Positions 41,874-51,251 are shown, counted from the first letter of the stretch. The stretch: DNA of 64,000 nucleotides from Phycisphaerae bacterium (GCA_016873295.1 VGXM01000001.1:1-64000), one strand, 5' to 3'. Notes: generated by a model from the sequence alone, not told the origin. Numbers and translations: made by a program.

Positions 41874-43145
41874 ATGCCAGCCCATCGATTCGCCCTGCCC
41901 GGCGTCATGATCGCCGCCCTGCTCGCCACGTCCGGCCAGGCCCTCGCCGCCAGCCCGCCCGAGGCCCAGCCCGGCGCCGTGGCCCCGGGCGACGACACCG
42001 CCCGGGCCACGCTCGACGCCGCGCGCGAGGCCGTCAAGGCCGCTCGCTCCTTCGGCACCACCGCCATCGTCGAAGGCGACTGGTCGAAGCACGGCGGGGC
42101 CAAGGTCGGCGGCAGGTACAACGTCGCCGCCCTCCGCGCCGACGCCGGCGGGTGGATGATCCGCGCCTTCGGCGAGGGCAAGGGCCAGGACGCGCCCCCC
42201 ATCGACATCGCGTTTGACGGCGTCACCGCCCGCGCCACCGCCCGCGCCGACAAGACCATCCACGAGATGGCCCCCGCCAACGCCGACGAGACCCGCGGCT
42301 TCTTCGCCGCGCAGCACGCCGCGGCCCCCGTGCCCTGGGACCTGCTCGCCGGGTTCACGTTCCCCGACGGCGTCCGGTTCCGCGCCGCCGGGCGCCAGAC
42401 CGTCGCCAACACCGACTGCGAGCTGGTCTCGGTCGCCGTGCCCGACGACCCGGTCGTCCTCACCATCGCCTTCGGCGTCGAGGACCACCTGCCCCGGCGC
42501 TTCGAGTGGCGCTCGGGCGACGCGTCGCGCTCGCTCACGCTCGCCGAGCTGAGGCCCAACCGTCCGCTTTCGCCCTCCAACTTCATCGTCTCGGCCCCGA
42601 GCGACTTCGTCGTCAAGCCCATCCCGAGCCCCTCGCGCCAGGCGCAGCGCGAAGAGCCGAAACCGCTCGTCGAGGCGCCCAGGCCCGCGGCCCCCGCCAA
42701 GCCGCGAGAAGTCGCCGTGGGCAAGCCCGCCCCCGCCTTCGCGCTCAAGAACCCCGAGGACGAGACGGTCTCCCTCGAGGGCCTCAAGGGCAGCGTGGTC
42801 CTGATGGACTTCTGGGCCACCTGGTGCGGGCCGTGCAAGGCCGCCATGCCCAGCCTCCAGGAGTTCCACGAGGCCTACGAGAGCAAGGGCCTCAAGGTCA
42901 TCGGCGTCAACGCGTGGGAACGGGGCGACCCCGTCAAGTTCAAGAAGGAGAAGGGCTACACCTACGGCCTGCTCCTCAACGGCGACGAGACCGCCAAGGC
43001 CTACGGCGTCTCCGGCATCCCCGCCTTCTTCCTCGTCGATCGCGAGGGCAACCTGGCGTGGAAGGGCGTGGGCTGGGGCCCGGGCTCCAAGGACAGCATG
43101 AAGAAGGCCATCGAGGACGCGCTGGGACAGGCCGGGGGCAACTGA
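41874..43145 (+). CDS. Secreted LolA/DUF2092-like plus TlpA thioredoxin-fold protein
   Basis: 423 residues from MPAHRFALPGVMIAALL (GGAGGCCCC upstream); signal peptide ends near ALAASP. Residues about 40-250 are a LolA/DUF2092-like beta domain (GGRYNVAALRADAGGWMIRAFGEG, RFRAAGRQTVANTDCELVSVAV). After a Pro-rich linker, residues about 282-423 are a TlpA/ResA-type thioredoxin fold with an intact active site, WATWCGPCKAAMPSL (Cys about 318 and 321), and cis-Pro GVSGIPAFFLVDREG. Probably a periplasmic thiol-disulfide oxidoreductase acting on exported proteins or cytochrome precursors. Same architecture as the Cys-less protein at 10423. Confidence 0.9.
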   Translation: MPAHRFALPGVMIAALLATSGQALAASPPEAQPGAVAPGDDTARATLDAAREAVKAARSFGTTAIVEGDWSKHGGAKVGGRYNVAALRADAGGWMIRAFGEGKGQDAPPIDIAFDGVTARATARADKTIHEMAPANADETRGFFAAQHAAAPVPWDLLAGFTFPDGVRFRAAGRQTVANTDCELVSVAVPDDPVVLTIAFGVEDHLPRRFEWRSGDASRSLTLAELRPNRPLSPSNFIVSAPSDFVVKPIPSPSRQAQREEPKPLVEAPRPAAPAKPREVAVGKPAPAFALKNPEDETVSLEGLKGSVVLMDFWATWCGPCKAAMPSLQEFHEAYESKGLKVIGVNAWERGDPVKFKKEKGYTYGLLLNGDETAKAYGVSGIPAFFLVDREGNLAWKGVGWGPGSKDSMKKAIEDALGQAGGN

Positions 43146-43328
43146 ACCACGCTCGGGCCCGCGCTCCTTCCGAACCGACGGCGCCAGCCGTCGGGCCCGG
43201 CGAGCCATGATCCTCCCACGGCGCGAGCCGTCGGCTCGGACGAAGGGCCCGGGCGCGGATCGCCGGAGCCGGAATGAAAACCGGCCGCCGCGGTGAAGCG
43301 ACGGCCGGTGGAGTCAGTCCAGTCGAAT
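43146..43328. repeat. Convergent spacer with GC palindromes
   Basis: No gene. Contains CCGACGGC-gcca-GCCGTCGG (43177-43196 region) and a related ACGGC-gcga-GCCGT palindrome about 40 bp later. They are likely terminator stems or small dispersed repeats between the TlpA-like and porin genes. Confidence 0.45.
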
Positions 43329-43346
43329 CCCTTCCAGGGGGAAGGG
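43329..43346 (-). terminator. Hairpin after the porin gene
   Basis: CCCTTCC-aggg-GGAAGGG, 6 nt beyond the porin stop codon on the minus strand. A moderately T-containing sequence follows on that strand, making it the best terminator candidate here. Confidence 0.5.
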
Positions 43347-43352
43347 GTCGGA

Positions 43353-44759
43353 TCAGAAGACGACGACCGCCTGGACGCGGAAGCCGATCTCACCGCTCTT
43401 GCGCTGACCGAGCTGGGCGACGTTGGTCCCCAGCGGGCTGCCCAGGATCGGGCTCGCCTTGATGGCGTCGGTCTTGTTGAAGGACCAGGTCAGGTCGGCC
43501 TGGATCTTGGCGGCGTGGCTCTTGGGCGAGATGTAGTAGTTCATGCCCAGGGTGCCGAAGTGGAAGTCGCTGTCGATGTCGACATCGGGGTCGCCGCCGG
43601 AGAGGAAGTCGCTGTCAATGAACAGCGCGTCCCAGCGGCCGAAGAGCTCGACCTGGTCGGTCACGAACACGCCGCCGTGGATCACGGCGCCGAAGTCATC
43701 GACCGAGGCGCTGCCCTCGACGTCGGAATCGACGTTCACGCCGGTGAACGAGCCGAAGAGGTTCCAGCCGGCGCCCTCGTAGGAGGCGTCGATGCTGTAC
43801 ATGAACACGTCGGTGCCCATGGAGCTGGAGTTCTCGTGGTCGATCCCGTCGCCGGTGTCGCCCGACTGCTGGTAGTGCACGCCGGCGCCGAGCAACCAGC
43901 CCTGGTTGGCGTCGCGCCAGTTGGTGAAGTCGCTGAACTGACCCCACTCGCCGGCGCCCTTGAACTCGGCCCGGGCCGTGAGACCCCAGTCGGCCTCGCG
44001 GGAGTCGTTGAAGTCGGTGTTCTGGGAGCGCCAGCCGTCGGTGAACCCGGCGACGAAGCGGAACTGGTCCCCGCCGTAGCCGAGGGCGATGCCCTGGGCC
44101 CGGCCGGGCTGGAAGTACGCCGTCGTGACCGAGCGCTCCGTCGCGAGCTGGAACTGCTCCTCGACGTTCCGCTCACGGAGGAGCGGCACCGTGAACTGGC
44201 CGCCCTGCATGAAGAACCCGTTCTCCCAGGAGTACTTCAGGAAGGCGTCGTCGAGGGAGAACGCGCCGTCCGTGCCGCTGCGGAAGCTGGCGAGCGTGGC
44301 GTCCGGATCGGCCGGGTCCTCGATCTCGATCACGCGGCTGCCGCCGTTCGAGAACGCGCCGCGGATCTTGAAGTAGAAGTTCGGATCCCACAGCGTGCCC
44401 TCGACGCCCAGCTTGGTGACGCGGTTCGTGAACCCGTGCGTGAAGTTGTCCTGGTCGGTGATGCGGGTGGCATCCGGCTCCGGATCCGTCTCGGTGCCCT
44501 CGCGCTTCGAGCGGAAGTTCGCCGTGTACCGGAAGATCGAGTAGCCCTTGATGTAGAGCTTGTACGCACCGCCGTCGGTGATGTAGAAGCCCTTGTCGTC
44601 GCGACCCGCACCGCCCGCGGCCAACAGGCTCGTGCGATTGGCGGCGTCGGCGAGCAACTCGGCGCGATACGCCTGCGACTCGCTCGTCTGCGCCGCCGCG
44701 CTCGAGGCGAGACCGGCCGCCGCGCCAGCCAGCACCACAAGAACCTTGCTCAGACTCAT
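43353..44759 (-). CDS. Outer-membrane porin, phosphate-selective (OprO/OprP) type
   Basis: 468 residues. Signal peptide MSLSKVLVVLAGAAAGLASSAAAQ; SD GAAGGAGTCAGGAA before the ATG. The mature part alternates aromatic/polar beta-strands and ends in Phe (RVQAVVVF), typical of outer-membrane barrels. OprP-like blocks are RTSLLAAGG...GFYITDGGAYKLYIKGYSIFRY, KLGVEGTLWDPNFYFKIRGAF, DAFLKYSWENGFFMQGGQFTVPLLRE and AYFQPGRAQGIALGY. It probably forms a trimeric anion or phosphate channel. Divergent from the PhoB/PhoR-like genes, with Pho-box-like repeats between; a long leader of about 257 nt is predicted. Confidence 0.85.
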   Translation of the reverse strand: MSLSKVLVVLAGAAAGLASSAAAQTSESQAYRAELLADAANRTSLLAAGGAGRDDKGFYITDGGAYKLYIKGYSIFRYTANFRSKREGTETDPEPDATRITDQDNFTHGFTNRVTKLGVEGTLWDPNFYFKIRGAFSNGGSRVIEIEDPADPDATLASFRSGTDGAFSLDDAFLKYSWENGFFMQGGQFTVPLLRERNVEEQFQLATERSVTTAYFQPGRAQGIALGYGGDQFRFVAGFTDGWRSQNTDFNDSREADWGLTARAEFKGAGEWGQFSDFTNWRDANQGWLLGAGVHYQQSGDTGDGIDHENSSSMGTDVFMYSIDASYEGAGWNLFGSFTGVNVDSDVEGSASVDDFGAVIHGGVFVTDQVELFGRWDALFIDSDFLSGGDPDVDIDSDFHFGTLGMNYYISPKSHAAKIQADLTWSFNKTDAIKASPILGSPLGTNVAQLGQRKSGEIGFRVQAVVVF

Positions 44760-45022
44760 TTCCTGACTCCTTCTTGGAATCTCGGGCCGCCGGTGACGCG
44801 CCGGATCGGGCCCCACACTGGACTTCCCGGTTTCCCGTCCAACGCGGACGGACCGGATTCGACTCCTGACCGCTTCCGACGACGCCGGCGGCCCAGACTC
44901 GACACCCCCGCACACGCGGGGACCCGAGCTTGAGCCGCCTCACCCGACTCCGGGCCGGCGTCGGCCCCGTCGGCAGCGGAACGATGGACCCGGCATCCGA
45001 CCGGGCCCTGTGAATCGCGAGG

Positions 45023-45051
45023 ATAGTACCCACGAACCTTAGCCAATGCAA
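45023..45051 (-). promoter_or_regulatory. Sigma-70-type promoter of the porin gene
   Basis: On the minus strand: TTGCAT (45051-45046), 17-nt spacer, TACTAT (45028-45023). It is the best -35/-10 match that I found in the window. Transcription would start near 45016, about 257 nt before the porin ATG. Confidence 0.55.
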
Positions 45052-45151
45052 ACACCTCGCACGCCTCTCTTCGACCACCCCACCCCACCCTCACGAGATT
45101 TCACATCCACCCGACCCCTCAATAACGCCTTCGTGAACCGTCCACATAACC

Positions 45152-45173
45152 TACAAAAACCATACAAAAACCG
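45152..45173. promoter_or_regulatory. Pho-box-like 11-bp direct repeats
   Basis: TACAAAAACCA followed immediately by TACAAAAACCG: two direct repeats with exact 11-bp period, with a degenerate relative (CACATAACC) just upstream. Pho boxes recognised by PhoB are tandem 11-bp units with an AT-rich part, and the flanking genes are a phosphate-type porin and a PhoB-like regulator. The base sequence differs from the E. coli consensus, so this is inference. Confidence 0.45.
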
Positions 45174-45251
45174 CTCGTCGCAGTCCTTGCCGAATCTGAA
45201 CCCATCCCACGGCGACCGTCAGCCCCCGCTCCGGTACCGTGCATCCTCGCC

Positions 45252-45965
<714 letters not shown>

Positions 45966-46005
45966 GCGCCCCCGTGTCGCACGGGGGCCGGTAGGATCGC
46001 CGGCG

Positions 46006-47346
46006 ATGGCTCACGCCCGGCCCGACAAGCCTGACCTGCTCGTGATGGCGGCCCTGGCGGGCGTTTTCGCCGTGGCCCTGGGGTCGGCGGTGCTGAGCCC
46101 GGCGGTCTCGCTGGACTGGGCCATCGCCGCGACGGCCCTGATCGGCGCCGCCGCCCTGTTCGCGTCGATCCGCGAGCGACGGCGCGAGCGCGGGCGCATC
46201 GACGAGGGCGTGCGCACGATCCTGGGCCGACTGGGGGGGTCGGCGGCGTCGGGCGCGCCGGCGGGCGAGACGCTCGCCCGGTGCGTCCGGCTGCTCGACG
46301 CCGCCCTGTCGGCGGACCGGGCCCGGGGTGGGCTGGCGGCCGCGGTGCTCCGGGGCGTGGGCGAGCCGGTGATCGCGACCGATCGCAACGGGCGCGTGAC
46401 GCTCTTCAACCCCGCCGGGGCCGACCTGTGCGCCCCCCGTCCGCCGGCGGCGGGCGACCCGCTCGACGCGCTCTTTGCCTCGCGCGAACTCCTCGACCTG
46501 CACGCGGCGGCGCTGCGGGGCGAGCCCGGACGGGCCCAGGCGCGGCTGGCGGTCCGGGGCGGCACGCGCACGTTTCAGGTCGGCGCCGCGCCGCTGGAGG
46601 ACGGCGGGGCCGTGCTCACCCTCCGGGACGTGACGGACGTGGCGGCGGCGGCCCAGCTCAAGACCGACTTCGTCGCCAACGCCTCGCACGAGCTGCGCAC
46701 GCCCCTGGCGTCGATCCGCGCCGCCGTCGAGACTCTGGGCGACCAGGCCCGCGACGACCCCGCCGCCGCCGAGTGGCTCATGGGCAAGATCGTGGGCAAC
46801 CTCGACCGCCTCGACGACCTGACGCGCGACCTGCTCGACCTGTCCCGCATCGAGTCGCCGGAGGCGGTCGTCCGCATCGTCCCCGCGCGGGCCTCGGCGA
46901 TCGTGGCGTCGGCGTCGGCGGACGTGCAGCCAGCCCTGGCGCGGCGCCGACTCACCCTCGCCCTCGACCTCGACCCGGCCCTCGAACGCCTCCGCACCGA
47001 TCCGGGCCTCGTCGCCCTCATCCTCAAGAACCTGCTCGACAACGCCGCCAAGTTCGCCTTCGAGGGCACCGAGGTGCGCCTCGTGGGCCGGCGGACCCCG
47101 GCGGGAGCCCGCTTCGAGGTGGTCGACCGCGGCGTGGGCATTCCGCTGGAGCACCAGGCGCGGGTCTTCGAGCGCTTCTACCAGGTCGACGAGGCCCGCG
47201 CCGGCGGTGCCGAACGCGGCACGGGGCTGGGGCTGGCCATCGTCAAGCACGCCGCCAAGGCCCTGGGCGGAACCGTGGGCCTCGAGAGCGTCTGGCAGCG
47301 CGGCACCACGGCGTGGGTCGAGATCCCCGACGGCGTCGAGGCGTGA
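46006..47346 (+). CDS. PhoR-like sensor histidine kinase
   Basis: 446 residues. Two N-terminal transmembrane helices (about 10-28 and 34-52) with almost no periplasmic loop, as in PhoR, so it senses inside the membrane or through partner proteins. A PAS domain follows at about 110-210 (VIATDRNGRVTLFNPAGADL). HisKA: FVANASHELRTPLASIRAAVETL with phospho-accepting His about 228. HATPase: KNLLDNAAKFAFEGTEV (N box), DRGVGIPLEHQARVFERFYQVD (G1/F box) and GTGLGLAIVKHAAKALGG (G2). It autophosphorylates and passes phosphate to the upstream-encoded regulator. Confidence 0.93.
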   Translation: MAHARPDKPDLLVMAALAGVFAVALGSAVLSPAVSLDWAIAATALIGAAALFASIRERRRERGRIDEGVRTILGRLGGSAASGAPAGETLARCVRLLDAALSADRARGGLAAAVLRGVGEPVIATDRNGRVTLFNPAGADLCAPRPPAAGDPLDALFASRELLDLHAAALRGEPGRAQARLAVRGGTRTFQVGAAPLEDGGAVLTLRDVTDVAAAAQLKTDFVANASHELRTPLASIRAAVETLGDQARDDPAAAEWLMGKIVGNLDRLDDLTRDLLDLSRIESPEAVVRIVPARASAIVASASADVQPALARRRLTLALDLDPALERLRTDPGLVALILKNLLDNAAKFAFEGTEVRLVGRRTPAGARFEVVDRGVGIPLEHQARVFERFYQVDEARAGGAERGTGLGLAIVKHAAKALGGTVGLESVWQRGTTAWVEIPDGVEA

Positions 47347-47470
47347 TCCGGGCGCTCGCTGGTCCATCCGCCGGACGACGGGCCCACACACGCCGTCGCC
47401 GAGTCCGAACAGCGATCGGAAGGACCTTCTCGGCGAGCGTGAAGTGTCCTCGCCCCAGCGGGGCGGCGGA

Positions 47471-47526
47471 ATGGAGCCGCGGGTAGAGTGCGGCCCGCGT
47501 CATCGCGGGCGGAGCGCAACCCGTGG
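47471..47526. repeat. REP-like palindromic element, third copy
   Basis: Same ends as the pair at 4201-4395 (ATGGAGCCGCGGGT to GCAACCCGTGG), with a different self-complementary core (CCCGCG-tcat-CGCGGG). A CGCCCC-agc-GGGGCG hairpin (47451-47465) flanks it, like the one beside copy 1. It lies in the 1-kb gene-free stretch after the kinase gene. Confidence 0.65.
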
Positions 47527-47747
47527 AGAGCGTGAATCGGCCCGCCCCGCCCCGGCAGGGGCGGGGGTCCTGCGGAGGGTGTTTCAAGGCCCTGCGGACG
47601 GCATTCGAAGGCGCACCCCCGCCGAGACCCGCACAATCCGCCCGCGACTCCAACCGACTTGGCGCGTTGGTGCGCTGATGCGGAGAGGGCGGCACGCCCT
47701 CTCCGCACCTCTCCCTGCCCGGAAAGGAAACGACCGCCGCGCTGGTC

Positions 47748-48154
47748 GTGCGCCGTGTGCCACGACTGTGCCGCTTGGGGCACAGTCGTGTCCGGCGAGG
47801 GACGCAGTGACCGGTGACGGACGCACGACTGTTCGCCGAGCCGAACAGTCGTGTCCGGCGAGGGACGCAGTGTCCGGCGAGGGAAGCAGTGTCGGGTGAC
47901 GGACGCACGACTGTTCGCCGAGCCGAACAGTCGTGGCACGCCGTGTGCCACGACTGTGCCGCTTGGGGCACAGTCGTGTCCGGCGAGGGACGCAGTGTCC
48001 GGCAACGGACGCACGACTGTTCGCCGAGCCGAACAGTCGTGGCACGCCGTGTGCCACGACTGTGCCGCTGGGGGCACAGTCGTGTCCGGCAAGGGACGCA
48101 GTGTCCGGCGACGGACGCACGACTGTTCGCCGAGCCGAACAGTCGTGGCACGCC
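47748..48154. repeat. 106-bp tandem array of two alternating hairpins sharing one stem
   Basis: Hairpin A (30 nt; CACGACTGTGCC stem, GC-loop) occurs at 47761, 47949 and 48055. Hairpin B (30 nt; CACGACTGTTCG stem) occurs at 47824, 47906, 48012 and 48118. Both share CACGACTGT / ACAGTCGTG and differ only in the inner three stem pairs and the loop. In the regular part the unit is A, a 33-bp spacer, B, then a 13-bp linker, giving exactly 106 bp. The first part is irregular (82- and 188-bp steps). The spacers contain TCCGGCGAGGGACGCAGTG. No coding frame in 47347-48310 is believable; the rest of that stretch holds only the element at 47471. Confidence 0.85.
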
Positions 48155-48310
48155 CCCGGGCTTGCCGCGGGGGCGCTTCGAGGTCGGCGGCCTGGCGTGC
48201 GGCGGCGTCCGTGCCCACGCCGCGTGTGATGCACTCCCCTCGGCCCAAGCGCAAGTCGGTTCCCGTTCGCGTCCGGCGCGTGGAACACTGCTGAGGAGTT
48301 GCGATTCGTC

Positions 48311-48339
48311 TTGTTCTGGCTCCGGATATCCAGTATTCT
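48311..48339 (+). promoter_or_regulatory. Putative promoter of the fibre-like protein gene
   Basis: TTGTTC (48311-48316), 17-nt spacer, TATTCT (48334-48339), in a locally AT-richer segment. Transcription would start only about 10 nt before the ATG at 48356, with GGAG (48346-48349) at the extreme 5' end, so the mRNA would be nearly leaderless. Confidence 0.45.
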
Positions 48340-48355
48340 GTCGCTGGAGCCTGCC

Positions 48356-50866
48356 ATGAAACACGCCATGTGCCTCGCCGCGATGCTCGTTCTCGCTTGC
48401 ACGAACGGGGTCCGGGCCCAGCCCCTGTCGACCGCGTTCACATACCAAGGCGAACTTCGCAATGGGACGATCCTCGCGACGGGCCCGCATGACCTTCGCT
48501 TCCGCCTCTACGACGCCTCCGTGGGCGGCTCGCAGGTCGGCCCGACGCTGTGCAGCGACAGCGTGAGCCTGACCGATGGGTGCTTCACGCTGAACCTTGA
48601 TTTCGGGGCCCAGTTCGCCGGTCAGCAGCGGTTCCTGGAGATCGACGTCCGCGCCGACACCGGGCTGGGGTGCGGGAACGCGACGGGGTTCGTGACGCTC
48701 GCGCCGCGGCAGGCGTTGACGGCGTCGCCGAACGCGGCGTACGCGCTCAGCGCGGGAACCGCGGGCAGCGCGGCCAACGCCACGCAACTCAACGGGCAGT
48801 CGGCGGCGTTCTACCAGAACGCGGCCAACCTGACCGGGGGGACGCTGCCGGACGGTCGGCTGGCGCCGACGGTGGCGCGGACGAACGTGGCGCAGACGTT
48901 CACGGGGGCGACCACGTTCAGCGCCGCGCCGTCGTTCGCGTCGGCGGGGGCGCCGTTCGCGGTGTCGTCGCCGACGCTGGTCACGGACCTGAACGCGGAC
49001 CTTCTGGACGGGCTGCACGCCTCGGCGTTCCTGCAGTCCATCCCCGTGCCCCTCACGCTCAGCGGAACAAGCCCGTCATCCCACATCATCAGCGGCACGA
49101 ACGACGCCACAACGGGAAACTCCTACGGCGTCCTGGGACGAACGACCGCCGCTACGGGGCTGACCTGGGGCGTGTTCGGACGCTCGGATAGCGAAGGCGG
49201 TAACGGCGTGGGTGGCTACGCCTCATCGACCACGGGCTCGGCTACGGGCGTATGGGGACGGAGCATGAGTTCCGAGGGAATCGGCGTCGTTGGAGACGCC
49301 GGCGGACAGACCGGCACGACGTACGGCGTCTGGGCCCGCAGCAGCAGCACCAGCGGCCGCGGCGTCGCGGGCGTCGCAACGGCGACCAGCGGCGTCACCT
49401 ACGGCGGGCGCTTTGATAACGCCAGCACGAGCGGGTTTGGCGTATTCGCCCGCGCGAGCGCGACCAGCGGGGGCACTTTCGGACTCTGGGCTCAGAGCGA
49501 CAGCACCGCCGGGTCTGGCGTGTTTGGCGAACAGACCGCCGCCAGCGGCACGACCTATGGCGTGTACGGTCGCAGCGCCAGCACCAGCGGACGCGGAGTT
49601 TTCGGGCATGCCATCGCCACCAGCGGTGACACCGTCGGCCTGTGGGGTCAGAGCGACAGCACCGACGGCACCGCCGTATTCGCCGATCAGACCGCCACCA
49701 CCGGAACGACTTACGGTGTCTACGCGCGCAACCGCAGCGCCAGCGGGATCGGCGTCGAGGGGCAGGCCCTGTCCAGCACGGGTTCGACGGTGGGCGTGTC
49801 GGGCAAGAGCAGCAGTTCCCAGGGATTCGGCGTGGTCGGCGAAGCGAATGCGGGGAGCGGTTCAGGTATTGGTGTTCGCGGCTTTACGAGCGGCTCATTT
49901 GGCAAGGGCGTGCATGGGTGGGCGGGGAACGCCGCCGGCACCTCGATCGGCGTGCACGGGGAGAGCAGCAGCTCGGGGGGAATCGGCGTCAAGGGAGAGA
50001 CCACGGCCTCCGGAACCACCTACGGCGTGTATGGCCAAAGCAACAGCTCCACCGGCTACGCGGGGTACTTCGTCGGGGCCGGCGGCGACGCGCTGTACGT
50101 GGAGAACAACGCCAGCGGGCGCGGCATTCGCGCGGTTTCCTCCGCCGACACCGCGCTCTGGGCGCTGACCACCTCGGGCGTGGCGGGCGTGGACGGGCGC
50201 AACGCCAGCACCACGGGCCGCGGCGTCTATGGCTACGCCACCGCGACGACCGGCACGAACTTCGGCGTCTACGGGCGAACCGCGAGCAGCACGGGGTACG
50301 GTGTGTACTCGCTTGGCAACACGGGGGCCAGCGGAACCAAGTCCTTTCAGATCGACCACCCCTTCGACCCCGAGAACAAGTACCTGCTGCACTACGCCGC
50401 CGAGTCGCCCGAGGTCATCAACTTCTACCGCGGCACCGTCACGCTCGGCGCCGCCGGCGAGGCGACTGTGGACCTGCCCCCCTACTTCGCCTCGATCAAC
50501 AAGTCGCCGAGTTACCACCTGACCGCGGTCGGCGCACCGATGCCCATGCTGCACGTGGCAGAGGAGATCAGCGAGCAAGCGCTGGCGGCGGGCGAGCGGG
50601 CCGGCCCGGGCGTCGCCCCGCCTCTTTGCTCCTTCCGCGTCGCCGGCGGCGTCCCGGGCGCCAAGGTCTGCTGGCGCGTCGAGGCCGTGCGCAACGACCC
50701 GCGGATGCGCCTGCACGGCGCGCCGGTCGAGCGCGACAAGACCGGGCCGGAGCGCGGCAAGTACCAGCATCCCGAGTACTACGGCCTGCCGGCGGACCTT
50801 GGGATAGATACGGCCGCCCGGGCGTCAAGCGCCCCTGCACCCTCCACACCTGCAACGGCCCGGTGA
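48356..50866 (+). CDS. Secreted repetitive fibre-like protein
   Basis: 836 residues; signal peptide MKHAMCLAAMLVLACTNGVRAQ. Residues about 25-125 are a beta domain (STAFTYQGELRNG, HDLRFRLYDASVGG) widespread in planctomycete surface proteins. About 125-225 is a spacer rich in Ala, with a tail-fibre-like segment (LNADLLDGLHASAFL). Residues about 250-660 are roughly 20 degenerate Gly/Ser/Thr-rich units of about 20-22 residues (GTTYGVYGRSASTSGRGVFG type), expected to form a beta-helix or trimeric fibre. The C-terminal 170 residues (FQIDHPFDPENKYLLHYAAESPEVINFYRGTVTLG, SFRVAGGVPGAKVCWRVEAVRNDPRMR) form a conserved terminal domain. Probably extracellular adhesin or matrix fibre. Confidence 0.82.
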   Translation: MKHAMCLAAMLVLACTNGVRAQPLSTAFTYQGELRNGTILATGPHDLRFRLYDASVGGSQVGPTLCSDSVSLTDGCFTLNLDFGAQFAGQQRFLEIDVRADTGLGCGNATGFVTLAPRQALTASPNAAYALSAGTAGSAANATQLNGQSAAFYQNAANLTGGTLPDGRLAPTVARTNVAQTFTGATTFSAAPSFASAGAPFAVSSPTLVTDLNADLLDGLHASAFLQSIPVPLTLSGTSPSSHIISGTNDATTGNSYGVLGRTTAATGLTWGVFGRSDSEGGNGVGGYASSTTGSATGVWGRSMSSEGIGVVGDAGGQTGTTYGVWARSSSTSGRGVAGVATATSGVTYGGRFDNASTSGFGVFARASATSGGTFGLWAQSDSTAGSGVFGEQTAASGTTYGVYGRSASTSGRGVFGHAIATSGDTVGLWGQSDSTDGTAVFADQTATTGTTYGVYARNRSASGIGVEGQALSSTGSTVGVSGKSSSSQGFGVVGEANAGSGSGIGVRGFTSGSFGKGVHGWAGNAAGTSIGVHGESSSSGGIGVKGETTASGTTYGVYGQSNSSTGYAGYFVGAGGDALYVENNASGRGIRAVSSADTALWALTTSGVAGVDGRNASTTGRGVYGYATATTGTNFGVYGRTASSTGYGVYSLGNTGASGTKSFQIDHPFDPENKYLLHYAAESPEVINFYRGTVTLGAAGEATVDLPPYFASINKSPSYHLTAVGAPMPMLHVAEEISEQALAAGERAGPGVAPPLCSFRVAGGVPGAKVCWRVEAVRNDPRMRLHGAPVERDKTGPERGKYQHPEYYGLPADLGIDTAARASSAPAPSTPATAR

Positions 50867-51251
50867 CCATCGGTCGCCAGGATCGACAAGGGGATGCACC
50901 ATGCCACATGCGCTCTTCATCGCTGCGCGAGCGGGCCTGCTCACCGGTCGGCGCGTGCGCCCTTCGCCTTTCGCTGCCGCTCTCTGATTCGGGCTCCACT
51001 TGAACATCGCGCGCTGTTCGGCGCCCGGACGGGTGGCGCGGCGCGCGGAAGGGTGCGATGACCTGGCCACCAGGCACGGGGGCCGATCACGCGCGTGGAG
51101 CCACGGCACGGAAGCGCTCGAGTCGCTGATCCGGGATGAGAAGGACGCGCGGGTGACCACGCGCCCCCGCGAACAGGCGGGAAGGGAGCGGCGGTCGGAG
51201 GGGCCCCAGGGGCCACGGCCTGCCTCGCGCGGATCGCCCGGGCCCGACGGC
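50867..51251. other. Convergent intergenic region, nothing recognised
   Basis: 385 bp between the fibre-like gene and the end of the minus-strand operon. I see no gene, clear terminator or repeat. Confidence 0.5.

Larger units (their letters stand above)
44760..45251. other. Divergent regulatory region between porin and response-regulator genes
   Basis: 492 bp without a gene. The part from 45045 to 45215 is markedly less GC-rich than the rest of the window (runs such as CAAAAACCATACAAAAACC), as expected for a regulatory region. It holds the porin promoter (45023-45051) and the 11-bp direct repeats (45152-45173). The segment 44760-45015 would be the porin 5' leader. Confidence 0.6.

Noticed and set aside
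41874-43145. Start codon at the upstream in-frame ATG (41791)
   Set aside because: That would add a Pro/Arg-rich stretch before the signal peptide; the ATG at 41874 begins directly at it and has GGAGG upstream.
47748-48154. CRISPR array
   Set aside because: Repeats are palindromic units separated by repeated, not unique, sequence; unit length (106 bp) and lack of cas genes do not fit.
48356-50866. Prophage tail-fibre gene
   Set aside because: Sequence resembles fibres, but there is a Sec signal peptide and no phage structural, lysis or integrase gene anywhere nearby.
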